Virus record (IMG/VR): IMGVR_UViG_3300045007_000406
Span: 1-20,351 of that record
Strand: one strand, 5' to 3'
Length of the DNA stretch: 20,351 nucleotides
Source: a virus
In this document: positions 1 through 6,695 of the stretch, piece after piece
Numbering within the stretch: the first letter of the stretch is position 1
Layout of the letters: each line of letters opens with the position of its first letter
Made by a program: the position numbers and the translations under genes
The notes under the pieces: generated by a model
What the model was told of the DNA's origin: nothing
The model's database searches: none
Seen by the model: only the letters and a program-made list of their open reading frames with translations

Positions 1-263
1 GCCAGCAACTTGTCAATTTCCGTTTCCGTGCCGCTCGGCCGTGTGCAGCGAACGGTGAACTCGTCCGCGTAGGTTGCCAGGTAGCGATGTTTGCGGACGC
101 GGCAGGCGATCCGCAGACCACCGCGCATCGTCAAGGTGATCAGGTCCGTGTTCCGCAGGACGTCGTCGTCGGGCTCGGCCACGTCGATCAGCACGCGGCC
201 GAGGATCGACTTGATCTCTGGCAGGAAGCGGTCTGACCAAGCCTTGTCAGCTTGCCAAATCAT
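1..263 (-). CDS. Conserved phage-type hypothetical protein, 3' end cut by the window edge
   Basis: A minus-strand frame opens with ATG at 261-263 and stays open to base 1, giving about 87 residues without a stop. The protein begins MIWQADKAWSDRFLPEIKSI and continues with segments such as ATDLITL-like (TDLITLTMRGGLRIACRVRK) and DEFTVRC. This pattern of a tryptophan-rich start, a conserved TDL, then R-x-A-C-R-V-R and a basic/tyrosine stretch resembles a hypothetical family I recall from phage and prophage replication regions; its function is not known. The start lies inside the 3' end of the methyltransferase gene, with a 17-base overlap. A GGAGGA is present 11 bases upstream, which suggests translational coupling. 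Another minus-strand frame at 13-240 is arginine/proline-rich shadow and was not used. The family assignment is from memory and moderate at best; that it is coding is well supported by composition and overlap. Confidence 0.7.
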   Translation of the reverse strand, partial: MIWQADKAWSDRFLPEIKSILGRVLIDVAEPDDDVLRNTDLITLTMRGGLRIACRVRKHRYLATYADEFTVRCTRPSGTETEIDKLL

Positions 264-1899
264 GCGGGCACTGTTCCTCCGCCACGTGGTGGATCGCCTC
301 GACAGCCAACCGATGCCAGTCCTCGTCCAGTTCGATGCCGAAGAAGTCGCGCCCCAGCGCGTAGGCTTCCAGCAGCGTGTTTCCGGTGCCGAAAAACGGA
401 TCGACGACGGTGTCACCGGGCTGAGTGACGGCTTCAATCAGTTGGCGCAAGAGGTCGCGGGGCTTCTCCATCGGGTGCTCGCTGTCCTGGCAGTCGTGTC
501 CGGACAGGACGTCGGCCGCCCGGCGGACGAGTTTCGGGTTGCCCTTGACCGCGTGGATGATGCGTTCGTGCTGGGGGGCGAATGCGCCCGCCAGGTCGCC
601 GGCGCCGTGGTTGTTCTTCACCCACACCAGGCTGCCGCGAATCGTGAAGCCGGCCTGCTGAATGACTTGGCGAAATTCCGGTTCATTGCGCCAGCCCGTG
701 AAGATCAGGCAAGTGGCGTCCTCGGCCATGAGTGGAAAAGCCTTGGTGAGCACGTCGGCCAGCAAGGCCAGGGCATCGTCTTTGCCGTCGTTGGCGATCG
801 CTGCCTTGCGTGCGGTGGTGACGCGGCGGTGGCTCTGAAAATCCCCGCCGTACGGCGGATCGGTCAGCAGCAGTTGGAAACCGGACGGGGCGCTGGCCAG
901 CAACTCACGGGCGTCGCCGCAGAGCAGCTTGCCCGCCTGGGACGAGACGTAGCGAAGCTTGGCTTCCTCGCGTTGCAGCCGGCGCACTTCGCGGTCCTTG
1001 GTGTCGGCCGCGGCCCGCAGTCTTGCGGCTTGGTCTTCATCCGCACGCCGTTTCTGCGCGACGAGCTGGTGCAGGGCCTGCTTGACGCCCGCTTCGGTGC
1101 GCACCCGCCGATCGGCGAGCAGCCTGACGAATTGCGCGTTCCAGGGAGCTTCCGGGAGCGACTCGTAGGCCTGCTTGGCGGCTTGAATCAAAGTCAGCCA
1201 TCGCTGGGCCGCCTCGCGCACGACCTTGACGCTGGGCTTAATGCCGGCGGACGAACCGCGGTGCTTGGACAGGACTTCGGCAACCAGTTCGATTTGAGCT
1301 TGCTCGGTGGTCAGCCACGGTTCCAGATCTTTAGTCGATACAAGAACTCGCAAAATCTGGCAGCAATGTGTTTCGTCCAGCTGTCCGACTAAAGCCGGTT
1401 TGTGGAGGGCCGGCGTCTTGCTGAGGCGAATTCGGAAGCTCACCAGCGTCTCGCTGACGCCCAGGCACTTGGCCATCTCCACCTGTGACCAGCCCTCTCG
1501 TTCCTGTTGGACTGCGTAGTCGAGCCATACATCCACTGGATTCAGGCGGCTGTGTTTTTCGGCCTGCTCGTTGTCGCGATAGGCCAAGCACCAGATCGTG
1601 CTGCGATCCAGGCCCTCGTGCACGTAGACCGGCGCCGTCAGCAGTCCCGCCCGGCGCGCGGCCAGCAGGCGATTGCCGCCAGCGAAGACACGATACCCGT
1701 CCCCTTCGGAATAAGCCTTTAAGGCGTAGGCGGGATCGAATCCGTGGCGGCCCATGAACTCCGCGATCTCCGCAATGCGGGCCTCGTCGCGGTGGCTCCG
1801 CGGGTTGAGATCGCTGATCGCGAGTCGATCGAGTGGCACGTCCGCCAAGAAGTGGATGCCGTTGGCGATCGGGGAACGGGCTGCACAGACCATCTGCAT
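247..1899 (-). CDS. ParB-domain / DNA methyltransferase fusion (adenine-type DPPY motif)
   Basis: About 550 residues. Residues about 20-115 form a ParB/Srx-type domain, with the box-II-like segment VFAGGNRLLAARRAG. Residues about 137-161 look like a helix-turn-helix (WSQVEMAKCLGVSETLVSFR). A charged, probably coiled stretch at about 280-315 leads into a SAM-dependent methyltransferase. There the catalytic DPPY (347-350) comes before the SAM-binding DPFFGTGNT (about 500-508), an order typical of the beta class. HPMEKP (475-480) is also typical of this family. DPPY favours N6-adenine methylation. ParB-methyltransferase fusions are common in phages and mobile elements and usually have no partner nuclease; none is seen here. 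A TTG at 1914 extends the frame by five codons, but ATG at 1899 (or 1893, preceded by a weak AGAG) is more likely. The gene overlaps the gene at 1-263. The ParB box has GGNR where classical ParB has GERR, so CTP binding is uncertain. Confidence 0.9.
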   Translation of the reverse strand: MQMVCAARSPIANGIHFLADVPLDRLAISDLNPRSHRDEARIAEIAEFMGRHGFDPAYALKAYSEGDGYRVFAGGNRLLAARRAGLLTAPVYVHEGLDRSTIWCLAYRDNEQAEKHSRLNPVDVWLDYAVQQEREGWSQVEMAKCLGVSETLVSFRIRLSKTPALHKPALVGQLDETHCCQILRVLVSTKDLEPWLTTEQAQIELVAEVLSKHRGSSAGIKPSVKVVREAAQRWLTLIQAAKQAYESLPEAPWNAQFVRLLADRRVRTEAGVKQALHQLVAQKRRADEDQAARLRAAADTKDREVRRLQREEAKLRYVSSQAGKLLCGDARELLASAPSGFQLLLTDPPYGGDFQSHRRVTTARKAAIANDGKDDALALLADVLTKAFPLMAEDATCLIFTGWRNEPEFRQVIQQAGFTIRGSLVWVKNNHGAGDLAGAFAPQHERIIHAVKGNPKLVRRAADVLSGHDCQDSEHPMEKPRDLLRQLIEAVTQPGDTVVDPFFGTGNTLLEAYALGRDFFGIELDEDWHRLAVEAIHHVAEEQCPHDLAS

Positions 1900-2060
1900 C
1901 TCTACTGGACCCAAAACAAGTAGGTGGCGCGGGACGGGGCGTTGGGCGGTAGCTACGGTCGCGACATCCCGGCAGCAGGCATGTGGCTAAGCGACGAGGC
2001 GGGGGGCCACATTGCATCCCGCTACCTCTTCATATACGCCGTTTGCCGACGAGACGGCCG

Positions 2061-2089
2061 AAAAAATGCACGCCCGGCGCTGCGCCGGG
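2061..2089 (-). terminator. Terminator-like hairpin plus T tract, minus strand
   Basis: The plus strand reads CCCGGCGCTGCGCCGGG at 2073-2089: arms of seven G/C pairs around a CTG loop. Read on the minus strand, the hairpin is followed after six bases by six T residues (2066-2061). That resembles an intrinsic terminator or attenuator for transcription running leftwards toward the methyltransferase gene. The gap before the T tract is slightly long, so termination strength is uncertain. Confidence 0.4.
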
Positions 2090-2142
2090 TCGGGGAAAAT
2101 CAGCCGTGACGATCACGAAGAAATTTTTTTCCGTGTACACTA

Positions 2143-2170
2143 TTGCATCGCGCAGGCCGCTTGCTATGCT
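2143..2170 (+). promoter_or_regulatory. Possible sigma70-like promoter for the 2516 gene
   Basis: TTGCAT (2143-2148) and TATGCT (2165-2170) are separated by 16 bases, directly after an A/T-rich block in otherwise GC-rich DNA. Each hexamer matches the standard consensus at four positions. The next plus-strand gene starts about 340 bases later, so the transcript would have a long leader containing the hairpin at 2348-2397. Chance occurrence cannot be excluded. Confidence 0.3.
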
Positions 2171-2347
2171 AGTCTCAACGATGGATGGGGATGAACATTT
2201 GGCCATCAACAGGAGCGTCCAGGAAGGGTCGTTACAGGGATGTCATTCCGGTGCCGGGACTGCCGGGCTCCGGGGAATGGCGCGGCTTACCCCGTTGGAA
2301 CGCCGCTCAACCTAAGGCGAGGTTGCTGCTCTTAGTCGTGCTGACTG

Positions 2348-2397
2348 CTACTGCTGAAACGGGCGTTTTCGGCCTTCCCGAAGAAACGCAGCAGTAG
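2348..2397 (+). repeat. Long bulged inverted repeat / RNA hairpin
   Basis: The outer stem is nine perfect pairs, CTACTGCTG (2348-2356) with CAGCAGTAG (2389-2397). Inside it, CGTT (2364-2367) pairs with AACG (2385-2388), and TTCGG (2368-2372) pairs with CCGAA (2378-2382) around a CCTTC loop. A seven-base bulge lies on the left side and a GA bulge on the right, for 18 pairs in total. No T tract follows, so it is a poor terminator. It could be a leader structure, a small RNA element or a protein-binding site. Confidence 0.5.
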
Positions 2398-2515
2398 ATT
2401 CCCGCTCGCCGCGTCGGGTTCCTGCCCTGCGCTTCGGCGGCCGATTCTCTGCGCGCGTACCGGGCGCCGGCGGCGTCCGTGGTCCCTTTGTCATTCTCTG
2501 TTGAGGATTTTCATC

Positions 2516-3679
2516 ATGACCAGGCAATTACCCCTATTCGGAATGGCAGACGATGTCCACGTCCTGGATCGCGCCTACCTGCACAGGCTAGCTGCTCATT
2601 TCGACTATCAGTTGCCCGCTGCCCTGGCCGCGACGGCGGACATTCGAAAGACCGTGCTGGACCTGACGGAAATGGACGACCGAGCCCCCCAGCCGTTCCT
2701 GCGGGCATTGCAGGTGATCACCGGGTTGGCGGCGTGGGACGCGTTGGACGCCCTGTTCGTGGCCGTGCCCAGGGAAATCACCGTCCAGGTGGACGACCGG
2801 TTGACACCGGTCGACGTCGCTGCGGAACTCTGGCTGCGGTGCCCGCAGATCGTCGAGCAGGTGTACGCCGAGCGGCAAACTCGCCAGGTGCGATCATTTG
2901 AGTACTTCCAATCGCCCCACGGTGCTGCCCCGGTTCGGAACTTCGCCGCGGGGGACGACATGGGATCCTTGGAGACCGCCATGAAGGCGGACTTTGGCGA
3001 GCGCAAGCGAGGACGGGGCGTGCGGGTGGTCAGTTTCGAACGCGGCGGCGCCCTTTGGTTCCAAATCTGGCATGGCGAGGCCATGAAATGGGACCATCAC
3101 TGGGAGGACGAAGAGGTCGGGGAGGTCGGTCCGTTCCGGTACCGGCCCGTGCGTTACGACGTGGTGAGCTACGACCCGCGGTGCGGTGAACTGCGCATCA
3201 GCGCCCGTGCGGCGTGGCAGAAGCAGCTTTACCGGAAGGCATTCGGTCGGTTCCTGTTTGGCAACGTGGACCACTTTCCCGGAGCCGCCAAGTTCACGCT
3301 GGAGCCGTTACGCCGCGATCCGCAGGCCGTTTTGAACTGCGGAGATCTGCCCGACGTGGAGCGGATCACGCTGTGCCAGCTGGAGGTGTTGCTCAGCGAG
3401 GCGCACAATTGGCGACACATCCATTTGGCCGATAGTCTGCTCGCCTGCGGGTTTCCCGCGTTGCCCCTGGGGGCGCGGCTCACCGACGCCGTATTTCGCT
3501 TCAAGCTGCGCGGCCTGCGGGAACCCCGAGTCCTGGAAATCCAGCCCCACAACGTGGCCCATTTCAAACACGATAGGTTTGGAGCCTGCATCGAAGGTTG
3601 GATGGTCGCTCGGCAAATCGCATTGGAGGGGCGAGGCGATGAAAACGACGAGATTGAAGCGATTCTGGCGGTTGCTTGA
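2516..3679 (+). CDS. Hypothetical protein with N-terminal clamp-binding-like motif QLPLF
   Basis: 387 residues of unknown family. ATG at 2516 was chosen over TTG at 2501 because TGAGGA lies eight bases upstream. The protein begins MTRQLPLFGMADD; QLPLF at residues 4-8 matches the pentapeptide used by many bacterial proteins to bind the DnaN sliding clamp. The rest is soluble, with no membrane segment. It has a helical N-terminal half and an aromatic, charged middle region (ALWFQIWHGEAMKWDHHWE, then RYRPVRYDVVSYDP and ELRISARAAWQKQLYRKAFG) that suggests a beta-rich domain. No catalytic motif or nucleotide-binding loop was recognised. It overlaps the next gene by 41 bases, so the two products are probably made together and may form a complex. 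A role at the replication fork, in repair or in element maintenance is only inferred from the motif and the context. Confidence 0.85.
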   Translation: MTRQLPLFGMADDVHVLDRAYLHRLAAHFDYQLPAALAATADIRKTVLDLTEMDDRAPQPFLRALQVITGLAAWDALDALFVAVPREITVQVDDRLTPVDVAAELWLRCPQIVEQVYAERQTRQVRSFEYFQSPHGAAPVRNFAAGDDMGSLETAMKADFGERKRGRGVRVVSFERGGALWFQIWHGEAMKWDHHWEDEEVGEVGPFRYRPVRYDVVSYDPRCGELRISARAAWQKQLYRKAFGRFLFGNVDHFPGAAKFTLEPLRRDPQAVLNCGDLPDVERITLCQLEVLLSEAHNWRHIHLADSLLACGFPALPLGARLTDAVFRFKLRGLREPRVLEIQPHNVAHFKHDRFGACIEGWMVARQIALEGRGDENDEIEAILAVA

Positions 3680-4883
3680 GCGTCTTTGTCAGCCGGCGAC
3701 CGTCGAGCGACAGTGGCAACAGTGGCTGCAAGAAGAATACGACCTGGTGCGGGGCTTTCTGCGGCCTCAGCCGCAGCCGGCGGAGTCCTATCCCAAGATT
3801 GGGTTCCATCGGTGCCCTTTGCCGTATCGCGTCGTGGCCGCGGTTCCCGGTTGCTACAAGGGCATCTGCGACGTCACAGGGGATACCATCGGGCTGTCGG
3901 TCCAGGACCTGGTCCTGTATGAGATCGACCGTCGGGCGGTGCAGCGTGCGGTCACGGCCGCGCTGGGCATTCGCCCTGGGCTCGCTCCTGTGGAACGCCT
4001 GCCCACCACATCGCAGCTGGGCACGCAGTCACCTGGGGCGGGGCGTCCCTTTCCCGTGTTCTTTACAGCCCAGCGTGAGGCGACCGCCTTCGAGCACGTG
4101 GTGTCGTTGCTCTGCGTCCAACAGGAGCAGCCGTTTCTCCTGGCATCGCCCACGGAAGAACTCTGCAGCGCGGGCACGGAAGCCCTGCTGCGTCACCATC
4201 CGGCCGCCATGATTCCCTTGCGGGACGCGGTGATCGTCGGGTCCGACGGCGCGTTTCATGCTACGCCCGCCTATCACGTCATGCTGGCTGACTTCTGCCG
4301 CATCGCGGTCCCTGCCGCACAAGCGGCTCCCGAGGCAGAACCGGCATGTGTCTTCCGCCAAGACGGCCCCCGCTGGGACGTGCGTTTCGAGGGACGAGGA
4401 GCGAGTGTCCCAGACGGTAAGGGAATGCACCAGCTGCGCTACACGCTGGCTCATCGAGGTCAATCGATACCGAGCCTCGTCCTCTTGTCGGGTGACTCGC
4501 GTCCGGAAAGGCCCAAGGGCGGCTCGGCTGGCGAACTGCTGGACGATCCAGCTGTGCGCCGATATCGGGAGCGACGGAACGAGCTGATTGAAGAATTGGA
4601 AGAAGCGCAGCGACACCACGACCCGGCCCGCGCTGAGCATCTGCAAGTCGAGATCGAGCAGCTCACGGCTGAGCTTTCCCGGGCTGTCGGCCTCGGTGGA
4701 CGCAAGCGGCAGCGTTCCGATGCGGAACGCGCTCGCGTGTCCGTGAAGATGGCCATGGAACGAGCCTTGGTAGAGATCGAACGTCGGCTGCCCGAACTCG
4801 CCCGTCATTTCCGCCTGTTTCTGACCACAGGCCACCTCGTGTGCTACAACCCACAGCCGCCCATCGACTGGACTTTGTCATAG
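3639..4883 (+). CDS. Unknown protein with a regulator-type C-terminal domain
   Basis: 414 residues. ATG at 3639 was chosen because a GGAGGGGCGAGG stretch (3625-3636) lies just before it; the frame opens earlier, at 3579, inside the previous gene. Residues about 238-414 run from FRQDGPRWDVRFEGRGASV through KGMHQLRYTLAHRGQSI, a coiled helix about 305-350, RAVGLGG (349-355) and DAERARVSVKMAMERAL, to TGHLVCYNP. This matches a C-terminal module I recognise from large ATPase, adenylate-cyclase-like and LuxR-type bacterial regulators; its biochemical role is not established. The N-terminal 235 residues are unlike those proteins. They begin with a basic helical segment, then a cysteine-containing part (RCPLPYRVVAAVPGCYKGIC), and have no P-loop. 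With the overlapping upstream gene it forms a two-gene unit. A regulatory or sensing role is inferred only from the shared C-terminal module. Confidence 0.85.
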   Translation: MKTTRLKRFWRLLERLCQPATVERQWQQWLQEEYDLVRGFLRPQPQPAESYPKIGFHRCPLPYRVVAAVPGCYKGICDVTGDTIGLSVQDLVLYEIDRRAVQRAVTAALGIRPGLAPVERLPTTSQLGTQSPGAGRPFPVFFTAQREATAFEHVVSLLCVQQEQPFLLASPTEELCSAGTEALLRHHPAAMIPLRDAVIVGSDGAFHATPAYHVMLADFCRIAVPAAQAAPEAEPACVFRQDGPRWDVRFEGRGASVPDGKGMHQLRYTLAHRGQSIPSLVLLSGDSRPERPKGGSAGELLDDPAVRRYRERRNELIEELEEAQRHHDPARAEHLQVEIEQLTAELSRAVGLGGRKRQRSDAERARVSVKMAMERALVEIERRLPELARHFRLFLTTGHLVCYNPQPPIDWTLS

Positions 4884-4893
4884 CCGCAAATTT

Positions 4894-4930
4894 GTCACGC
4901 GGAACGTGACGATGTCACGCAGCTTGTGAC
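4894..4930 (+). promoter_or_regulatory. Tandem 17-bp dyad operator
   Basis: Two copies of a 17-base inverted repeat lie 20 bases apart: GTCACGCGGAACGTGAC (4894-4910) and GTCACGCAGCTTGTGAC (4914-4930). Arms and length are conserved while the centre five bases differ, as expected for a protein-binding site. The 20-base period puts both copies on the same helix face. The site lies between the stop at 4883 and the sigma-factor start at 5049. The bound regulator is unknown. Confidence 0.6.
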
Positions 4931-4949
4931 GCCCTACCCGCGAAGGCGA

Positions 4950-5047
4950 GGTTCGGCGTCACCATCACACGGCTGTCGCACGGGAAATCGAAAGCCGAAC
5001 CACGCCACCGCGTGCGGCACAACGGTCCGCGGGACCCAAGGGTTCGG
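4950..5047 (+). promoter_or_regulatory. Leader with mutually exclusive pairings before the sigma-factor start
   Basis: GGTTCGGC (4950-4957) can pair with GCCGAACC (4994-5001). The same middle segment can instead pair with GGTTCGG (5041-5047), which touches the start codon at 5049 and overlaps the AAGGG ribosome-binding site (5038-5042). The first pairing would free the ribosome-binding site and the second would hide it. This is the arrangement of a translational switch; whether the RNA starts upstream of 4950 is unknown. Confidence 0.4.
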
Positions 5048-5048
5048 T

Positions 5049-5684
5049 ATGTCTCAAGCAAGCGTGAACACATCGTCCGTGGCACATGACCTTCTCGATG
5101 ACTGGGCGTGGCGTCTGATCCACTGCAAAGTTGATGAGCTGATCGGCAGATATGGTTTGCTGGAAGCCGATCGTGAAGACCTGCAGCAGGAACTTGGACT
5201 GCAGATCCTGCTGAGCGCACCCCGCTTTGACCCCGCGCGTGCGAAGAAGAAGGCATTCACTCGGCGCGTCGTAAACAACAAGATCGCGGCCCTCCTGCGC
5301 CATCGCAAACGCACCAAGCGGCAGGAGCGGCAACGCACGTCGCTTTCGGCAGTCGAACATACGGCCAGCGGAGAGGTCCAGGAACTCGGCGAGGCGATCT
5401 CGGCCGACCGCCACGCGGCCTACCGCGGCTACTACTCGACCTGCCCGGCGGAGGCATTCGATCGGTCGCAGGACGTGGCACACGTCCTGGCCAGTCTGCC
5501 GGACGATCTGCGGGCGGTGGCGGAAAAGTTGCAGCACGATTCCAAGGCCGAGGTACAGCGCAAGCTGGGCCTTTCCAAACACGCCATGGCCGAGGTACTG
5601 CAGCAGTTGCGGGCGCGGTTCGCCGCCGCCGGGTTGGAAGACGACGGAAAAGATTTTCGGCCAACGCGTCTCGATTTGGCGTAA
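5049..5684 (+). CDS. ECF-like sigma-70 family RNA polymerase sigma factor
   Basis: 211 residues with ATG at 5049, preceded by AAGGG; an ATG at 4926 in the same frame gives an arginine/proline-rich leader that does not look like protein. Residues about 15-90 resemble sigma region 2: an amphipathic helix (WAWRLIHCKVDELIGRYGL), then EADREDLQQELGLQIL, then a basic AFTRRVVNNKIAALLRHRK helix. A linker follows (about 95-140). Residues about 143-192 resemble region 4, with LASLPDDLRAVAE and a helix-turn-helix (AEVQRKLGLSKHAMAEVLQQLRARF). In ordinary ECF factors region 4 holds the -35-binding helix. No anti-sigma gene is adjacent. Its position, just before the recombination cassette and after an operator cluster, suggests that it directs transcription of element genes. 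The family call is good; the regulon is inferred. Confidence 0.75.
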   Translation: MSQASVNTSSVAHDLLDDWAWRLIHCKVDELIGRYGLLEADREDLQQELGLQILLSAPRFDPARAKKKAFTRRVVNNKIAALLRHRKRTKRQERQRTSLSAVEHTASGEVQELGEAISADRHAAYRGYYSTCPAEAFDRSQDVAHVLASLPDDLRAVAEKLQHDSKAEVQRKLGLSKHAMAEVLQQLRARFAAAGLEDDGKDFRPTRLDLA

Positions 5685-5724
5685 TAGGAACAGTAGGGGA
5701 CGACACGATTCAGGAGCCGACGAG

Positions 5725-6573
5725 ATGACCAGCAACAGCACCTGTTCTGCACCGCGGCCGACCGCGGGGGAACGAACGATGGACGTGGCGTTCCTCATCC
5801 GTGAACCAGCGGAGGTCTACCACGCCAAGGCCGGCGAATACCTCTCCAGCCACCAGCTGGCCAATTTTCGCAAGTGTCCCCTCCTCTATCACCGCAAGCG
5901 CTGTGGCCTAATTCACGACGAAGACCGCCCGGCGTATCTCGTGGGCCGTGCAGCCCACACGGTGATCCTGGAAGGCCTGGAGGTCTTCCATCAGACGTAT
6001 GCCGTCGGCGGGCCGGTCAACCCCAAGACCGGCCAGCCGTACGGCTCTTCTACCAAGGCTTGGGCCGAGTGGGCGGAGGCCCAGGGCAAGCCCGTGCTGA
6101 CCACGGAGCACTACAACCTGGTCATGCGCATGGCCGAAGGCGTGAAGGAGAACGCCGAGGCCCAGGGACTCCTCGGTGACGGCGTGGCCGAGGGTGTGGT
6201 GCGGACCGAGTACTGTGGGGTCGCCTGCCAGATCCGCATGGACTGGTGGAATCCCCAGCGCGGGATCGTCGACCTGAAGACGGCCGACGACCTGCAGTGG
6301 TTCGAAGCCGACGCCCGACGATACGGTTACGCCCACCAACTCGCCTTCTACCGGGCCGTTCTGGCCCAAGTGATCGGCGTCTGGAAGCCCGTGTTCCTAA
6401 TCGCCGTCGAGAAGAAGGAGCCGCACCGTTGCGGGGTGTGGCGCGTCTCGGACGACACGCTCAGCATCGCTCAACAGGAAAACGAAGCGGCCATCCGCCG
6501 GCTCCGGCAATGCACGTCTCTGGGCCGCTGGCCCACGGGCTACGAGGACGTGCGTTTGCTCGAAGCCGCCTGA
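5725..6573 (+). CDS. PD-(D/E)XK exonuclease, RecE/Exo VIII-like
   Basis: 282 residues. ATG at 5725 has CAGGAG eight bases upstream; a second ATG at 5779 would remove a poorly conserved leader and lacks a comparable site. After SSHQLANFRKCPLLYHRK (41-58), the nuclease core shows GRAAHTVILEG (74-84), then D173 (RMDWW), the DxK strand VDLKT (182-186) and QLAFY (205-209). These are the expected catalytic and supporting motifs of the PD-(D/E)XK fold as found in RecE C-terminal and phage exonuclease families. Such enzymes resect double-stranded DNA to give single-stranded tails, which an annealing protein then pairs. The next two genes (Sak4-like ATPase and DUF669) are usual companions, and this supports the call. 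A four-cysteine iron-sulfur cluster as in AddB/Cas4 was not seen. Confidence 0.85.
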   Translation: MTSNSTCSAPRPTAGERTMDVAFLIREPAEVYHAKAGEYLSSHQLANFRKCPLLYHRKRCGLIHDEDRPAYLVGRAAHTVILEGLEVFHQTYAVGGPVNPKTGQPYGSSTKAWAEWAEAQGKPVLTTEHYNLVMRMAEGVKENAEAQGLLGDGVAEGVVRTEYCGVACQIRMDWWNPQRGIVDLKTADDLQWFEADARRYGYAHQLAFYRAVLAQVIGVWKPVFLIAVEKKEPHRCGVWRVSDDTLSIAQQENEAAIRRLRQCTSLGRWPTGYEDVRLLEAA

Positions 6574-6602
6574 GTCTCCCAACCACGAGCGTCGGACGGT
6601 CG

Positions 6603-6622
6603 GTGTGGCGGGCCCACACTTT
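6603..6622 (+). terminator. Weak terminator-like hairpin
   Basis: GTGTGG (6603-6608) pairs with CCACAC (6614-6619) around a CGGGC loop and is followed by TTT. It lies in the 122-base gap between the exonuclease and the Sak4-like gene. The T tract is short, so partial termination or no function are both possible. Confidence 0.3.
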
Positions 6623-6695
6623 CGCGTTCTAAAGGTGCCGAATCGGCCGCCCTCCGTCCGCGCTCATTTTTCCACCACAGGAAAGGACCGAAACG

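Larger units (their letters stand above)
1900..2515. other. Divergent intergenic control region without a convincing gene
   Basis: These 616 bases separate the minus-strand methyltransferase from the plus-strand gene at 2516. Several short open frames cross it (for example 1924-2109, 1983-2315 and 2185-2397), but none looks like a protein or has a good ribosome-binding site. Instead it holds a GC-rich dyad (2073-2089), a short dyad CGTGA-CGA-TCACG (2105-2117), an A/T-rich block (2118-2148), a promoter-like pair (2143-2170) and a long bulged hairpin (2348-2397). The concentration of dyads and the divergent orientation argue for a regulatory region. An undetected small RNA is possible. Confidence 0.6.

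Noticed and set aside
13-240. Arginine/proline-rich minus-strand frame
   Set aside because: The neighbouring minus-strand frame from 263 has normal protein composition, overlaps the methyltransferase stop and fits a phage-type family, so this one is a shadow.
91-1392. Long plus-strand open frame of 433 residues
   Set aside because: It lies antisense to the ParB-methyltransferase, which carries clear motifs. The frame has no recognisable domain and is a product of GC-rich codon usage.
1924-2397. Several short plus-strand frames in the divergent intergenic region
   Set aside because: No good ribosome-binding sites, no family resemblance, and the region contains multiple dyads more consistent with control sequence.
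4894-4930. parS-type centromere for the ParB domain
   Set aside because: The arms GTCACGC/GTGAC share only a few bases with the known parS consensus, and no ParA gene is present. It is listed as an operator of unknown binder instead.
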